Origin: JAHFUI01 sp039931615
Lineage (GTDB): Bacteria; Acidobacteriota; Vicinamibacteria; Vicinamibacterales; CAVVIG01
Reading direction: 5' to 3'
Length of the DNA stretch: 64,000 bases
NCBI GenBank assembly: GCA_039931615.1
Contig: JBDTRR010000012.1
Location: 36,488 to 100,487, forward strand
This document shows positions 25,948-35,376 of this stretch, in pieces. The notes under the pieces were generated by a model. It was given only the letters and a program-made list of their open reading frames with translations, made no database searches and was not told where the DNA came from. The first letter of the stretch is position 1, and every line of letters begins with the position of its first letter. The position numbers and the translations under genes are program-made.

Positions 25948-27309
25948 TCAAGCCCGGCCGTGCCGGACCAGCACGGCGCCGAAAAACGCCTCGAGGCCGT
26001 GGACGTGCGGATAGGTGCGCAGCTGGCCGCGCTGGTTGATCAGCGCCGGCGGCACCGCGGTCGTCGCCGCCAGGGCGGAGGGCGAGAACCCGGGCGCGCC
26101 GGCCAGAAACGCCTCGACCACCGCTTCGTTCTCCTCCGGCTCGCTCGAACAGGTGGCGTAGACCAGCCGTCCGCCCGGCGCGACCGCCGCCGCGGCGTGG
26201 CGCAGCATCTCGAGCTGCGCCGCCGCCAGCGTCCGCAGATCGTCCTCGCGCCGCCGCCACTTGATGTCCGGATCGCGCCGCAGCGTGCCGAGGCCGGAGC
26301 AGGGCGCGTCGACGAAGACGCAGTCGAACGCGGCCGCGAACGGCAGCGGCCGGAGGAGGTCGGCCTGGGCGATCCGCACGTTGGGCGCGCCGCTGGCGCC
26401 GACCGTGCGCCGCAAGAGATCAATCCGCCGATCGCGCACGTCGCACGCCACCAGCAGCCCGCGTCCCCCCATCGCCGCCGCCAGCGCCGTCGTCTTGCCG
26501 CCGGGCGCGGCGCAGGTGTCGAGCACCCGCGCGCCCGGATCGGCGCCGGCCAGCAGGGTGACGATCTGCGAGGCCTCGTCCTGGACGACGAACCAGCCGG
26601 CATCCAGGCCGCCGCCGCGAAGGGGATAGCCTTCGGAGACGATCAGCGCGTCGGGCGCGAACCGGGCGGCGTGAACGACGACGTCCTCCTTCCGCAGCCG
26701 CTCGATCAGCTCGTCCGGCGGGTTGCGAAAGGGGTTGGCGCGCAGCGTCAGCGGCGCCGGCGCGTTGTTGAACTGCAGCCACGCCTCGGCCGCAGCGAAG
26801 CCGTAGGCGTCGAGCCAGCGCGCGGCGAGCCAGGCCGGGTGCGACAGCGTGATCGACAGGTAGTCGATGGCGCGCGGGCGGTCGTGTGGATCACCGGGCC
26901 GCGGCGGCAGCGGCAGCGCATGGCGGTGGCGCGAGATGGCGCGCAGCACCGCGTTGACCAGGCCGCTGGCGCTCCGTTTTCCCACCCGTCCCGTCAGGTT
27001 GACCGCATCGTCGACCACCGCGGCGGCCGGGACGCGGGTCAGGTGGAGGAGTTGGTAGGCGCTGAGGCGGAGGATCTCGAGCACTTCGCGATCGAGCCGC
27101 CCGGCCGGGCGTTTGGTGAAGTGCGTGATCAGGTAGTCGAGGGCGGCACGTTGGCGCTGGACGCCGATGGCGATTTCGGCGGCGAGCGCCTTGTCCCGAT
27201 CGTCGCGCAGCGTCGGCCGAGCGGCGGCGAGCGCATCGGCCAGGTCGGCCCGCCCCCCTTCCACCGCGGACAGGATCTCGTAAGCCGCGACGCGGGCCCG
27301 CCCGATCAT
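25948..27309 (-). CDS. rsmB: 16S rRNA (cytosine-967 C5)-methyltransferase
   Basis: This 453-residue enzyme methylates C967 of 16S rRNA with SAM. An N-terminal NusB-like helical domain (about 1-140) is followed by a Rossmann methyltransferase. The SAM loop is LDTCAAPGGKTTALAAAM. The two catalytic Cys regions are DAPCSGLGTLRRDPDIKW and YATCSSEPEENE. Start and fmt stop overlap by four bases. The def-fmt-rsmB order is classic. Confidence 0.95.
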   Translation of the reverse strand: MIGRARVAAYEILSAVEGGRADLADALAAARPTLRDDRDKALAAEIAIGVQRQRAALDYLITHFTKRPAGRLDREVLEILRLSAYQLLHLTRVPAAAVVDDAVNLTGRVGKRSASGLVNAVLRAISRHRHALPLPPRPGDPHDRPRAIDYLSITLSHPAWLAARWLDAYGFAAAEAWLQFNNAPAPLTLRANPFRNPPDELIERLRKEDVVVHAARFAPDALIVSEGYPLRGGGLDAGWFVVQDEASQIVTLLAGADPGARVLDTCAAPGGKTTALAAAMGGRGLLVACDVRDRRIDLLRRTVGASGAPNVRIAQADLLRPLPFAAAFDCVFVDAPCSGLGTLRRDPDIKWRRREDDLRTLAAAQLEMLRHAAAAVAPGGRLVYATCSSEPEENEAVVEAFLAGAPGFSPSALAATTAVPPALINQRGQLRTYPHVHGLEAFFGAVLVRHGRA

Positions 27310-28283
27310 GGCTGCGGGGTGAGGATCCCGCCGGCGTCGAGCGGATGGCCGGCGAGGAAGTCACGCGCCGTCATCGGCCGCCGGCCCTCGGCCTGGAGCT
27401 GCGTGATGACGAGCGTCCCGCTGCCGGTGGCCAGCTCGAGGCGGTCCCCGGCGGCGTGAAGGATGGTCCCCGGCGGCGCGGGGTCGGCCGCGCCCGCCGG
27501 CTCCGCCTGCATCTGCGCGACGGCCGATCCGAGCAGGATCAGCCGGCGGCCGCGGTAGAACGTGAACGCGTGCGGCCACGGGTACAGGCCGCGGATCAAG
27601 TCGTGGATGCGCGCGGCCGGCTGCGTCCAGTCGACGACGCCGTCTTCCTTGGTGATGCGGTGGGCGTAGGTGGCGTCGGCATCGACCTGGGGCGCTTCGG
27701 GAACCGGGCCGGCGGCCAGGGCGTCCACCGCGGCGGCCAGCAGCCGCGCGCCGATCTGCGCCAGCGCGCGCTCGACCACGTCGCTCGTGTCGTCCGGCCC
27801 GATCGGGTGGCGTTCGACGGCGACCATCGGGCCGGCATCGAGCGCCTTGACCATCTTCATGATCGTCACGCCGGTGACGGGATCGCCGTTGATCACCGCC
27901 CGGTGAACCGGCGCCGCGCCGCGGTAGCGGGGCAGCAGCGAGGCGTGGACGTTGAGGACGCCGAGCCGCGGCGTCGCCAGCACGGCGTCGGTCAGGATCT
28001 TTCCGTAGGCGGCGAGCACCACCAGATCGGGGGCGAGCCCGGCGAATGCGGTGAGGAAGGCGTCGTCCTTGAGCCGCTCCGGCTGCAGCACTGGCAGCCC
28101 GGCGGCGAGGGCGCGGGCCTTGACCGGCGGCTCGCTCGTCTTCTGGCCGCGGCCGCGCGGCCGATCCGCGCGCGTCACCACCCCGGCCACCTGGTGGCGG
28201 GAGCCGAGCAGCGCGTCCAGCGTCGGCACGGCGAACTCGGGGGTGCCGAAGAACACCAGGCGGAGCGGCGCCGCGCCTACCAT
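27306..28283 (-). CDS. fmt: Methionyl-tRNA formyltransferase
   Basis: This 325-residue enzyme formylates initiator Met-tRNA. The start LRLVFFGTPEFAVPTL, the catalytic core HASLLPRYRGAAPVHRAVINGD with TGVTIMKM, and a C-terminal OB-fold domain are visible. The ATG at 28283 gives the canonical N-terminus and overlaps the def stop by seven bases. A much longer open frame upstream only reflects antisense-like overlap with def and was not used. Confidence 0.95.
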   Translation of the reverse strand: MVGAAPLRLVFFGTPEFAVPTLDALLGSRHQVAGVVTRADRPRGRGQKTSEPPVKARALAAGLPVLQPERLKDDAFLTAFAGLAPDLVVLAAYGKILTDAVLATPRLGVLNVHASLLPRYRGAAPVHRAVINGDPVTGVTIMKMVKALDAGPMVAVERHPIGPDDTSDVVERALAQIGARLLAAAVDALAAGPVPEAPQVDADATYAHRITKEDGVVDWTQPAARIHDLIRGLYPWPHAFTFYRGRRLILLGSAVAQMQAEPAGAADPAPPGTILHAAGDRLELATGSGTLVITQLQAEGRRPMTARDFLAGHPLDAGGILTPQP

Positions 28284-28786
28284 TTGCCGGCGCGGGTCAG
28301 CTTCCTGATCCGCCTCACGATCAGATCGCGCTTGATGCCGCGCAGCCGGTCGACGAACAGCGTGCCGTCGAGGTGATCCATCTCGTGCTGGAAGGCGCGG
28401 GCCAGCAGGCCGGTCCCGTCGTGCTGCAGCGGCTGGCCGGTGCGGTCGAGGCCCTTGACCACGGCGCGCGACGGCCGCACCACGGTGGCGTTGAAGCCGG
28501 GGACGCTCAGGCAGCCTTCCTCTTCCAGCTGGACGCCGTCGCGCTCGACGAACTCCGGGTTGATGAAGACCAGCAGCGCCGCCGGGTCGTGGCCGAGCGA
28601 GATGTCGACGACGAAGAGGCGGAGCGGCAGGCCGACCTGGGGCGCCGCCAGTCCAACCCCGGGCGCGGCATACATCGTCTCGATCATGTCGTCGATCAGC
28701 TGCTCGATCTGCGGGGTCACGGCTTCGACCGGTCGGGCCGGCTCGTGGAGCACCTGGTCGCCGTATTTGAGGATGGGTCTGAGCAT
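28277..28786 (-). CDS. def: Peptide deformylase
   Basis: This 169-residue metalloenzyme removes the N-formyl group from new proteins. All three motifs are present: GVGLAAPQVG, EGCLSVPG (metal Cys) and QHEMDHLDG (metal His pair and catalytic Glu). Length matches type I enzymes. It pairs with fmt, which it overlaps. Confidence 0.97.
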   Translation of the reverse strand: MLRPILKYGDQVLHEPARPVEAVTPQIEQLIDDMIETMYAAPGVGLAAPQVGLPLRLFVVDISLGHDPAALLVFINPEFVERDGVQLEEEGCLSVPGFNATVVRPSRAVVKGLDRTGQPLQHDGTGLLARAFQHEMDHLDGTLFVDRLRGIKRDLIVRRIRKLTRAGKW

Positions 28787-28814
28787 CAGGGGCGAAGGCG
28801 AATCCGTATGGAGT

Positions 28815-28832
28815 GGCCGCCTTCAGGCGGCC
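28815..28832. repeat. Single hairpin related to the REP family
   Basis: GGCCGCCTTCAGGCGGCC is a perfect 18-base palindrome-type hairpin with the same TTCA core as the larger repeats. It lies between the def start and REP copy B. Confidence 0.6.
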
Positions 28833-28877
28833 GTGACCCACGCGCGATGGTTTGTGTCGTTAGCGCGCTATCCGTTT

Positions 28878-28939
28878 GTACGTGGCGTCCGGCTTCAGCC
28901 GGACTGTCGCAGGTCCGCCTGAAGGCGGACCCCACGTAC
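28878..28939. repeat. REP-like double palindrome, copy B
   Basis: The unit starts GTACGTGGCGTCCGGCTTCA and ends GGCGGACCCCACGTAC. The two arms are hairpins facing each other, as in copy A, but with a shorter centre. It lies between aroC and def. Confidence 0.8.
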
Positions 28940-28951
28940 GATTGAACTGCC

Positions 28952-30163
28952 TCAGCGTTTCACGAACCGCGCGGCGGTGCGATCGCGGAACGCGTGAAAG
29001 TTGTCGACCATCTCCTGGATGGAGTCGCCGCCGAATTTATCCATCGCGGCATCGGCCAGGACCAGCGCGACCATGGCTTCGCCGACCACCGCCGCCGCCG
29101 GCACGGCGCAGACGTCGCTCCGCTCGATCGCCGCCGGGCTCTCGGCCATCGTCGTCAGGTCGACGGAGCGCAGCGGTTTCATCAGGGTGGCGATCGGTTT
29201 CATGTAGCCCGACACCCGCAGGTCCTGGCCGTTGGTGACGCCGCCCTCGAGGCCGCCGGCGTTGTTCGTCGGCCGGTCGACGCCGACGACCGGCCGGTCG
29301 CCGGTGCCGGGCAGGATCTCGTCGTGCAGGCGCGATCCGGGCAGGGCGGCCGCCATCGGCCCGCGCCCGATGCCGACGGCCTTGATGGCCGGAATCGACA
29401 TCATCGCCTGCGCCAGGCGGCCATCGAGCTTGCGGTCCCACTGCGCGTAGCTGCCGAGGCCGGGCGGTACGGCGTGTGCGATGATCTCGAAGCCGCCGCC
29501 CATCGTATCGCCCGCCTCGCGGGCGCGATCGATCTCGGCCATCATCGCGCGCTCGATGATCGGATCGGCGCAGTGCAGCGGCGCGTCGGGGCTGATCGCG
29601 CGGGCGTCGGCGAAGGTCACCGCGAGCGGATCGGGGAGCGTAATGTCGCCGATCGAGAAGACGTGGCTGACGATCTCGGTGCCGAGGTGATCGAGCAACT
29701 GGCGGGCGATGGCGCCGACCGCGACCCGCGACGCGGTCTCGCGCGCGCTGGCGCGCTCGAGGACGTCGCGGATGTCGTCGAGCCCGTATTTGACGACGCC
29801 CGCCAGGTCGGCGTGGCCCGGCCGCGGCCGGGTGACCGATGAGCGATCCGGCCCGCCGACGCCGACGGCCATCTCGGGCTGCTCCGGCTCGACGTGCATG
29901 GTGCGGCGCCAGTTCTCCCAGTCCTTGTTCGGGATCATCAGCGCGACCGGCGCGCCGGTGGTGAGGCCGTGGCGGATGCCGGCGATCGGCTCGGCGCGAT
30001 CGGACTCGATCGCCATCCGGCGGCCGCGGCCGTAGCCGCCCTGACGGCGGCGCAGTTGGGCGGTGACCGCTTCGAAGTCGATCGTCAGACCGGCCGGCAG
30101 GCCTTCGAGGATCATCACGAGCGCCTTGCCATGCGACTCGCCTGCTGTGAGAAAACGCAGCAT
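28952..30163 (-). CDS. aroC: Chorismate synthase
   Basis: This 403-residue flavoenzyme makes chorismate from EPSP, the last shikimate step. Visible are the start LRFLTAGESHGKALVMILEG, the RRQGGYGRGRRM block, the RASARETA motif and the late NNAGGLEGGVTNGQDL block. Length is typical for the longer bacterial form. It lies 165 bases upstream of def, separated by REP copy B, so it may be transcribed alone. Its product feeds the trp operon at the right end of the window. Confidence 0.96.
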   Translation of the reverse strand: MLRFLTAGESHGKALVMILEGLPAGLTIDFEAVTAQLRRRQGGYGRGRRMAIESDRAEPIAGIRHGLTTGAPVALMIPNKDWENWRRTMHVEPEQPEMAVGVGGPDRSSVTRPRPGHADLAGVVKYGLDDIRDVLERASARETASRVAVGAIARQLLDHLGTEIVSHVFSIGDITLPDPLAVTFADARAISPDAPLHCADPIIERAMMAEIDRAREAGDTMGGGFEIIAHAVPPGLGSYAQWDRKLDGRLAQAMMSIPAIKAVGIGRGPMAAALPGSRLHDEILPGTGDRPVVGVDRPTNNAGGLEGGVTNGQDLRVSGYMKPIATLMKPLRSVDLTTMAESPAAIERSDVCAVPAAAVVGEAMVALVLADAAMDKFGGDSIQEMVDNFHAFRDRTAARFVKR

Positions 30164-30325
30164 TTCGATTTCATTCTATCCGGATGGTGAAGGGGATGCC
30201 CAGCGTTGGTCGCCAGGGGTCATCATGTCCGCGAATTTCGACGTGGTCCGGAGGACTCTCGCCAGACGCCCGAACGCGGGCACAAACGTGCTTCCGGCTC
30301 AGAAATATGAGACCCTCGGTGATCG

Positions 30326-31567
30326 TTGAACCGGTCTGTGTCGGCGCCGCCTCTCTCGCGTGACGCGGTCCGGGCGCGCGTCCTGTTGTCTCTCCTGACG
30401 ACGGCGCTGCTCGCGGCGGCGGTCGAAGCTGCATTCCCGCGGCTGGTTCGCTTCGTTCCGTTGGCGCTCCAGCGCGACCTGCCCCCGGCCGTCGGTCTGC
30501 TGGCGCAAAGCTCCAAGCGCGGTATCGTTCCGCACGACTACACGGCCCTCCTCGGCGACTCATATGCGGCGGGGGAGGGCGACTGGCATCTGAGCGCAAA
30601 CGGACGATCGAATCCGCCTTACCATTCCGCGCATCTCCTCCACCAGGGCGGGCTCGGCGACGTCATCTCGTTCGGCCAGAGCGGTGCGGGCAGTCTCAGC
30701 GGCATCGTGCAGTCGCCCCTGGGCATCGAAGCCAACCTCAACGCGCTCGGCCGCTTTCCGCCGCTCGAGCCGCCGCGCATCGCGCTGATCTACTTCTACG
30801 AGGGCAACGATCTCAACGACAACCTGCGCGATTGGCGCGCCAGGTTCCTTCCCGGCTTCGATTCCGGCCGGATGATCGACAGCGGCTACGCGCAACGCTT
30901 CATCGAGTCGCTGATCGCCAATGACCCGCTGGTCCGGCAGGCGCGCGCGATGAACTGGAAGACGCGGTTCCTGGCGGCGCGCTTCGTCCGCACGCTGTCG
31001 CGCCGGGTGCTGGGCCTCGATCCTCCGCCGGCCGGGATCGTCGATCTCTCGTCTGCCGATCCGGCTGAACACGCCGTCAATCGCGCCCGGGTGGGCCGCG
31101 ATCTCGTCGATCTCCCGGATCAGCTCCAGGGCCCGGCGCTCGAACTGACCGACGAAGAGCTTGACGTCTCACAATGGCTGTTCCAGCAGGTGGTCGTCTT
31201 CATGACGCGGCACTGGACGACGACCCGGTTCGTCATCGTCCTGGTGCCGTCGCCGCTGTCCTGCTACGCGTTGGCAGGTGAGCGCGTCTCGACCCAGTCG
31301 TACGAGGGACGCGGCTCGATCTATCCGTTGGCCATGGTCAGGCAGAACTCCGACCGGATCGCCGGCGAACTTCGTCGCGTCGCCGCGGCGGCCGACATCG
31401 GGTTCATCGACGCCAGGCCCGAGATCGCGGCAGTCGCGGCCAGACGAATGGTTCATGGCCCACGGGACTGGAAACACTTCAACCGCGCCGGCTACGAAGC
31501 GCTGGCTGATGCGATCCTGGCCGGTCTGGGGCGCACCAGGCCAGTCAGCGGCCGGCCGGTCTCCTGA
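30326..31567 (+). CDS. SGNH/GDSL-like hydrolase with N-terminal membrane anchor
   Basis: This 413-residue protein has one hydrophobic segment near residues 18-36 and then an SGNH hydrolase fold. Block I is LLGDSYAAGEGD with the nucleophile Ser, and block V is DWKHFNRAGY with the D-x2-H pair. Such enzymes remove acyl groups from sugars or peptides. The frame opens with TTG at 30326; a GTG 12 bases later is equally possible. It opens the plus-strand arm of the lasso cluster. Whether it acts on the peptide is inference. A weak sigma-54-like GG-N10-GC site lies at 30278-30291. Confidence 0.72.
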   Translation: MNRSVSAPPLSRDAVRARVLLSLLTTALLAAAVEAAFPRLVRFVPLALQRDLPPAVGLLAQSSKRGIVPHDYTALLGDSYAAGEGDWHLSANGRSNPPYHSAHLLHQGGLGDVISFGQSGAGSLSGIVQSPLGIEANLNALGRFPPLEPPRIALIYFYEGNDLNDNLRDWRARFLPGFDSGRMIDSGYAQRFIESLIANDPLVRQARAMNWKTRFLAARFVRTLSRRVLGLDPPPAGIVDLSSADPAEHAVNRARVGRDLVDLPDQLQGPALELTDEELDVSQWLFQQVVVFMTRHWTTTRFVIVLVPSPLSCYALAGERVSTQSYEGRGSIYPLAMVRQNSDRIAGELRRVAAAADIGFIDARPEIAAVAARRMVHGPRDWKHFNRAGYEALADAILAGLGRTRPVSGRPVS

Positions 31568-31659
31568 CCCTGTAACCACCACATCGTCTTGATGAACGGC
31601 CGCGCCATCCGGGTTCAGGACGGGACAGATGTACACTCCCGCGACCGCTCGAGCAACGT

Positions 31660-32604
31660 GTGACCGATCTCCTGACATTCGTGCTCTGCATCGAGAACAA
31701 TGCGATTCGGGCGCAGGCGCTGCTGTTGTGCGACAGCATCCGCCAGTTCGGCGGCCGCCACCGGCGCGCGCGGATTCTGGTCGTCGCGCCGCGCCCCGGC
31801 CACGGCGTCGACCGCTACACCCGGCAGCGGCTGGCGGCGCTCGAGGCCGACTATGTCGAGGCGCCCCTCAACGTCGTCTGTCCCGAATACGGCTCGGCCA
31901 ATCGCGTCTTCACCGCCGCCTGGGCAGAGGAAGAAATCGGATCCGAGTGGATTGCCGTGCTCGATAGCGACACCCTGTTCCTGGGCGAGTTGGATCTGCC
32001 GCCGGACGCCGACGTGGCGGTCCGGCCGGTCGACGTCAAGGGGAGCGCAACGGCCGGGTCGGGCGATCAGTTCGAGGACTATTGGCGCCGGTTGGCGGAC
32101 CTGCAGGGCATCCCGCTCGATCGCCTGCCATTCGTCACCACCACGGTCAGCGATCATCGCGTTCGCGCCTCCTATAACGGCGGGCTGGTGGTGGTCCGCC
32201 GACAGCAGGGAGTCCTCGGCGCGTGGGCGGATCTCTTCGCCCGTTCCGTTGCCGCCGGGCTGAAGCCGTGGCGGGGCCGCGACATCAACGTTCATGCCTC
32301 GACCGGATTGGTCGGACGCGAGGCGAGCGAATACTGGGGATCGAATCAGGCGGCTCTGGCGCTGGCCATCTGGAGCCGGACCGCTCGCGTCGTCCTCTAC
32401 GCCCCTTCACACAATGTGCCGCTGCATCTGTTGCCGCAGCGCCCACAGCTGATCGCCGATCTGCGCCGATCGCCACTGGTGCACGTGCACTACCACTGGC
32501 TGTTCACGGATCGCTACCATCGCGCCGCTCTGGCCTTGATTCGCCACCTCGGGGCCGAGCCGGATCAGGTCGACTGGCTGGCCGCGCGGCTGCCGATTCG
32601 ATAA
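31660..32604 (+). CDS. Putative glycosyltransferase (GT-A, DxD type)
   Basis: This 314-residue protein begins TDLLTFVLCIENNAIRAQAL and has a DSDTLF motif near residue 106, typical of the metal-binding DxD of GT-A enzymes such as GT8. A YNGGLVVVRR acceptor-loop-like stretch follows, and a final HVHYHW is conserved in appearance. The exact family was not recognised. The GTG start at 31660 lies inside the lasso cluster, 21 bases before the sulfotransferase gene. It may decorate the peptide or an accompanying glycan. Confidence 0.6.
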   Translation: MTDLLTFVLCIENNAIRAQALLLCDSIRQFGGRHRRARILVVAPRPGHGVDRYTRQRLAALEADYVEAPLNVVCPEYGSANRVFTAAWAEEEIGSEWIAVLDSDTLFLGELDLPPDADVAVRPVDVKGSATAGSGDQFEDYWRRLADLQGIPLDRLPFVTTTVSDHRVRASYNGGLVVVRRQQGVLGAWADLFARSVAAGLKPWRGRDINVHASTGLVGREASEYWGSNQAALALAIWSRTARVVLYAPSHNVPLHLLPQRPQLIADLRRSPLVHVHYHWLFTDRYHRAALALIRHLGAEPDQVDWLAARLPIR

Positions 32605-32625
32605 CGCGCGCGATAGACTCTCACC

Positions 32626-33474
32626 GTGGGCCGCATCGTCTGGCTGGCATCCTACCCGCGCTCCGGGAACACCTGGGTGCGGTCGTTGATCACGTCGTAT
32701 CTGAACCCGCAGCTCGCGTCGCCGCTCGACGACCTGGTGGTTCGGACCAGCGCGAACGAACGGGCGCTGGTCGACATGATGATGGGTTTCGAGACCGCCG
32801 ACCTTCTCGAGGATGAAGTGCAGGCGCTGCGGCCGCTGGCGTTCGAGCGATTGAGCGACCGGTCGGGTGAACGCGTCTACTTGAAGGTCCATGACGCGTG
32901 CGGCACCGTGCCAGGCGGGATGCCGCTCTTCACCGCCGCGGCAACCGATCGCGCGGTCTATGTCGTCCGGGACCCGCGGGACGTCTGCGTGTCGCTGGCG
33001 CACTTCGGGCCCGGTCGGAGCGTCGATCGGGCGCTCGAGATCCTGCTCGACAGCGAGCGTTGGCTGGCGCGCGGCGGCGGCGGGCGCGGCGACCCGCTGC
33101 CGCAGCGGTTGGGCAGCTGGCCCGATCATGTCCGGTCGTGGCGCATCGCGCCGGCGTTTCCGGTCCACACGGTTCGCTATGAAGACCTGCTCGAACGGCC
33201 GCGCCCGACGCTGTCCGCGCTGATCGATTTTCTCGACTGGCCGATCGATGCGGCGGCGATCGACCGGACCCTCGACAGCTGCCGGTTCGATCGCCTGGCG
33301 GCGCGGGAAGCCGAGCGCGGCTTCGGCGAGGTTGCGCCGGGCCCGACCGCCTTCTTTCGTGCCGGCCGCCGCGGCGGCTGGCGCGATGCGCTCTCTGAGG
33401 TGCAGGCCTCGCGCATCGACGCCACGTGCGGCGACCTGATGCGGGAGCTCGGGTATCTGGAGCCCGCAACATGA
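32626..33474 (+). CDS. PAPS-dependent sulfotransferase
   Basis: This 282-residue protein starts with the 5'-phosphosulfate binding loop WLASYPRSGNTWVRSLI and continues with the 3'-phosphate loop VYVVRDPRDVCVSLAHF. It ends with a C-terminal segment like other cytosolic bacterial sulfotransferases. It should transfer sulfate from PAPS to a hydroxyl or amine. The start is GTG. The stop overlaps the lasso cyclase start by four bases (ATGA), so the two proteins are made together, a strong hint that the sulfotransferase serves the lasso pathway. Confidence 0.88.
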   Translation: MGRIVWLASYPRSGNTWVRSLITSYLNPQLASPLDDLVVRTSANERALVDMMMGFETADLLEDEVQALRPLAFERLSDRSGERVYLKVHDACGTVPGGMPLFTAAATDRAVYVVRDPRDVCVSLAHFGPGRSVDRALEILLDSERWLARGGGGRGDPLPQRLGSWPDHVRSWRIAPAFPVHTVRYEDLLERPRPTLSALIDFLDWPIDAAAIDRTLDSCRFDRLAAREAERGFGEVAPGPTAFFRAGRRGGWRDALSEVQASRIDATCGDLMRELGYLEPAT

Positions 33475-35348
33475 GCGGGCTGTTCGGCATCGTCCACCGC
33501 GACGGCTCACCGGTGCCCTGGCAGCATCTCGACCTGATGGCGGCCGCGCTGGCGGAGCTCGGCGTCGACGGTCAGCGCCACGTCTGCGATCGCGGCGCCG
33601 GGCTGGGTTGCCTGTGGTGGGACGACGTCGCCGGACCAGGCCGCGACGCCTCACTGCACGTTGATGCCGCGTCGGGTCTGGTGACGATCGCCGAGGGCTG
33701 GCTGGCGGACTCCGACGACCTGGCGCGCGATCTCCGCTTCGAACAGCCGCCGCCGATCGCCGAGCTCGTCGCGGCGGCCTGGCTGCGCTCCGAAGAGCGC
33801 TTCTTCGCCGGGTTGGCCGGCGAGCTGACGGTCGTGCTGTGGACGCCTCGCGATCGACGGCTGCAGCTGATCGCCAGTCCGGCCTGCAACCCGGCGCTCT
33901 ACGTCTGGGAGTCGGCGCAGCGGGTGATCATCGCCAGCCGCACCCGCGCGATCCACGCCGTACCGGGCATCGAACGACGGATCGACCTCGGTCACCTGGC
34001 GAGATCCGCGGTGCCGGGGTTCGGCCGTTTGCGCCGACGCACGACGTTCTTCGCCGGCGTCACCCGGCTGCGGCCAGGTACCTTCCGCGTCTTCGGGCCG
34101 GACGATTCGCCGCCGCAGCAACGATGGTGGCAGGTTGACCCGGAGCGCGAGTTCGAGGGCACGGCAGACGAGATCGTGCAGGCACTCGAGGATCGGCTCA
34201 CGAAAGTGCTGCGCGCCCGGATGGCCGGCGGGGCGCCGGTTGCCTGCCTGCTATCAGGCGGACTCGATTCCTCGACCGTGATGACGTTCGCGCACGTCGT
34301 CGCCGATCCGATGCAGCTGTTTGCGGTGTCGGCGGTGCATGCGGGCCGGTCCGGTCCGGACGACGATGAGCGGCGCTACATCGGAGCGCTGCGGGATCAC
34401 CTGGGTCTCGATGTCGTCGAGGCGACAGCGGACGGCCGCGGGCCGTTCGACGACCTGACGTTGCTGCCGCGGGTGCTGGAAGCCGGCAGCACGACATCGC
34501 GGCACTATCTCTACACCGCGTTCGCCGGCATCGCGCGGCGCCGCGGCGCCAGGATCATCCTGGACGGTGTCGGGGGAGAGACGACCATCTCCGATCGCGG
34601 GACCGAGGCCGTGCTGGAGGGGCTGCTGGCGGGCCGGCCCGGATTCGCGGCGCGACTGGTCCTCGCGTCTGCCCGCGCCCAGGGACTGACGCCGTACCGT
34701 GCGGCGCGCTCCCTGATCGCCGGCCCGCTGTGGCGCGAACGGATCCGCCGGCGGCCGCGCTTCGATGTCGTGCGCAGTCTCATCGGATCACCGTTTCGCC
34801 GGGAATTCCTCCGACGGCACGGGGTCGACGCCGACGAACTGTCACGAACCATCAACCAGGCGACGATCGTCGGCGACCACCGCCGCGCGCTGGTACGGGA
34901 TCTGGAGCACGTGCATGCGGGTGGGCACTTCTACGTCGGCGCCGATGCGGTGACGATGAGCTGTCCGTTGCTCGACCGGAGAATCATCGAAATCTGTCTG
35001 GCGGCGCCTCTGGCGGTCAAGCTGCGGGGCGGCTACCCGCGTGCGCTGGCGCGCCACATGCTGGCCAATCGGGTGCCTGACCTGATCCGGCTCCGTACCA
35101 GCAAGCAGGCGTTTTCGCCCGACTACGCCGATCGCTTCAATCGCCAGGTGCCGATGGTCGAGCGCGAATTGGCCGCGATTCCGAACGGGGATCCGGTGCG
35201 CGACATCGTCGATGTGCCGAAGCTGCAGCGGATGGCGCGTCATCGCATGACGGACCCGGATGGCGCCGGTCCGGCGGATTTCGATGCCACCCACAATCTG
35301 CCGGCCGGTGTCTACCTGATCGAATTTCTGCGCCAGTACCTCGATTGA
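33471..35348 (+). CDS. Lasso peptide macrolactam synthetase (asparagine-synthetase-like, C protein)
   Basis: This 625-residue enzyme should adenylate the ring Asp/Glu side chain of the core peptide and close the isopeptide bond. The N-terminal Ntn-like domain starts MSGLFGIVHRDG: the glutaminase Cys2 is Ser, as in cyclases that do not use glutamine. The PP-loop LLSGGLDSSTVMTF lies near residue 260, followed by DGVGGETTIS. The ATG at 33471 is coupled to the sulfotransferase. The gene is convergent with the precursor gene, with only 28 bases between stops. Confidence 0.88.
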   Translation: MSGLFGIVHRDGSPVPWQHLDLMAAALAELGVDGQRHVCDRGAGLGCLWWDDVAGPGRDASLHVDAASGLVTIAEGWLADSDDLARDLRFEQPPPIAELVAAAWLRSEERFFAGLAGELTVVLWTPRDRRLQLIASPACNPALYVWESAQRVIIASRTRAIHAVPGIERRIDLGHLARSAVPGFGRLRRRTTFFAGVTRLRPGTFRVFGPDDSPPQQRWWQVDPEREFEGTADEIVQALEDRLTKVLRARMAGGAPVACLLSGGLDSSTVMTFAHVVADPMQLFAVSAVHAGRSGPDDDERRYIGALRDHLGLDVVEATADGRGPFDDLTLLPRVLEAGSTTSRHYLYTAFAGIARRRGARIILDGVGGETTISDRGTEAVLEGLLAGRPGFAARLVLASARAQGLTPYRAARSLIAGPLWRERIRRRPRFDVVRSLIGSPFRREFLRRHGVDADELSRTINQATIVGDHRRALVRDLEHVHAGGHFYVGADAVTMSCPLLDRRIIEICLAAPLAVKLRGGYPRALARHMLANRVPDLIRLRTSKQAFSPDYADRFNRQVPMVERELAAIPNGDPVRDIVDVPKLQRMARHRMTDPDGAGPADFDATHNLPAGVYLIEFLRQYLD

Positions 35349-35376
35349 AAAGCGATCGGCGCATTTTTTTACATGA

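Noticed and set aside
27306..28841. A 511-residue frame that would extend fmt upstream
   Set aside because: The extra N-terminal part overlaps def in another frame and has no domain. The canonical Fmt start is at 28283.
30278..30291. Sigma-54-like GG-N10-GC site before the SGNH gene
   Set aside because: The CAC next to the GG is shifted by one base and such pairs are frequent by chance in this GC-rich DNA. Kept only as a remark, not as a feature.
31540..31640. Minus-strand YICPVL ... TGSGD stretch resembling a Y-x2-P-x-L lasso leader
   Set aside because: Spacing from the Leu to the Thr is about 15 residues instead of 8-11, it runs antisense into the SGNH gene, and no proper start or stop frames it. 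The 35377-35550 ORF fits far better.
35349..35376. Possible bidirectional terminator between cyclase and precursor genes
   Set aside because: A run of seven T residues is present, but the preceding bases form only a weak stem. Not enough to call.
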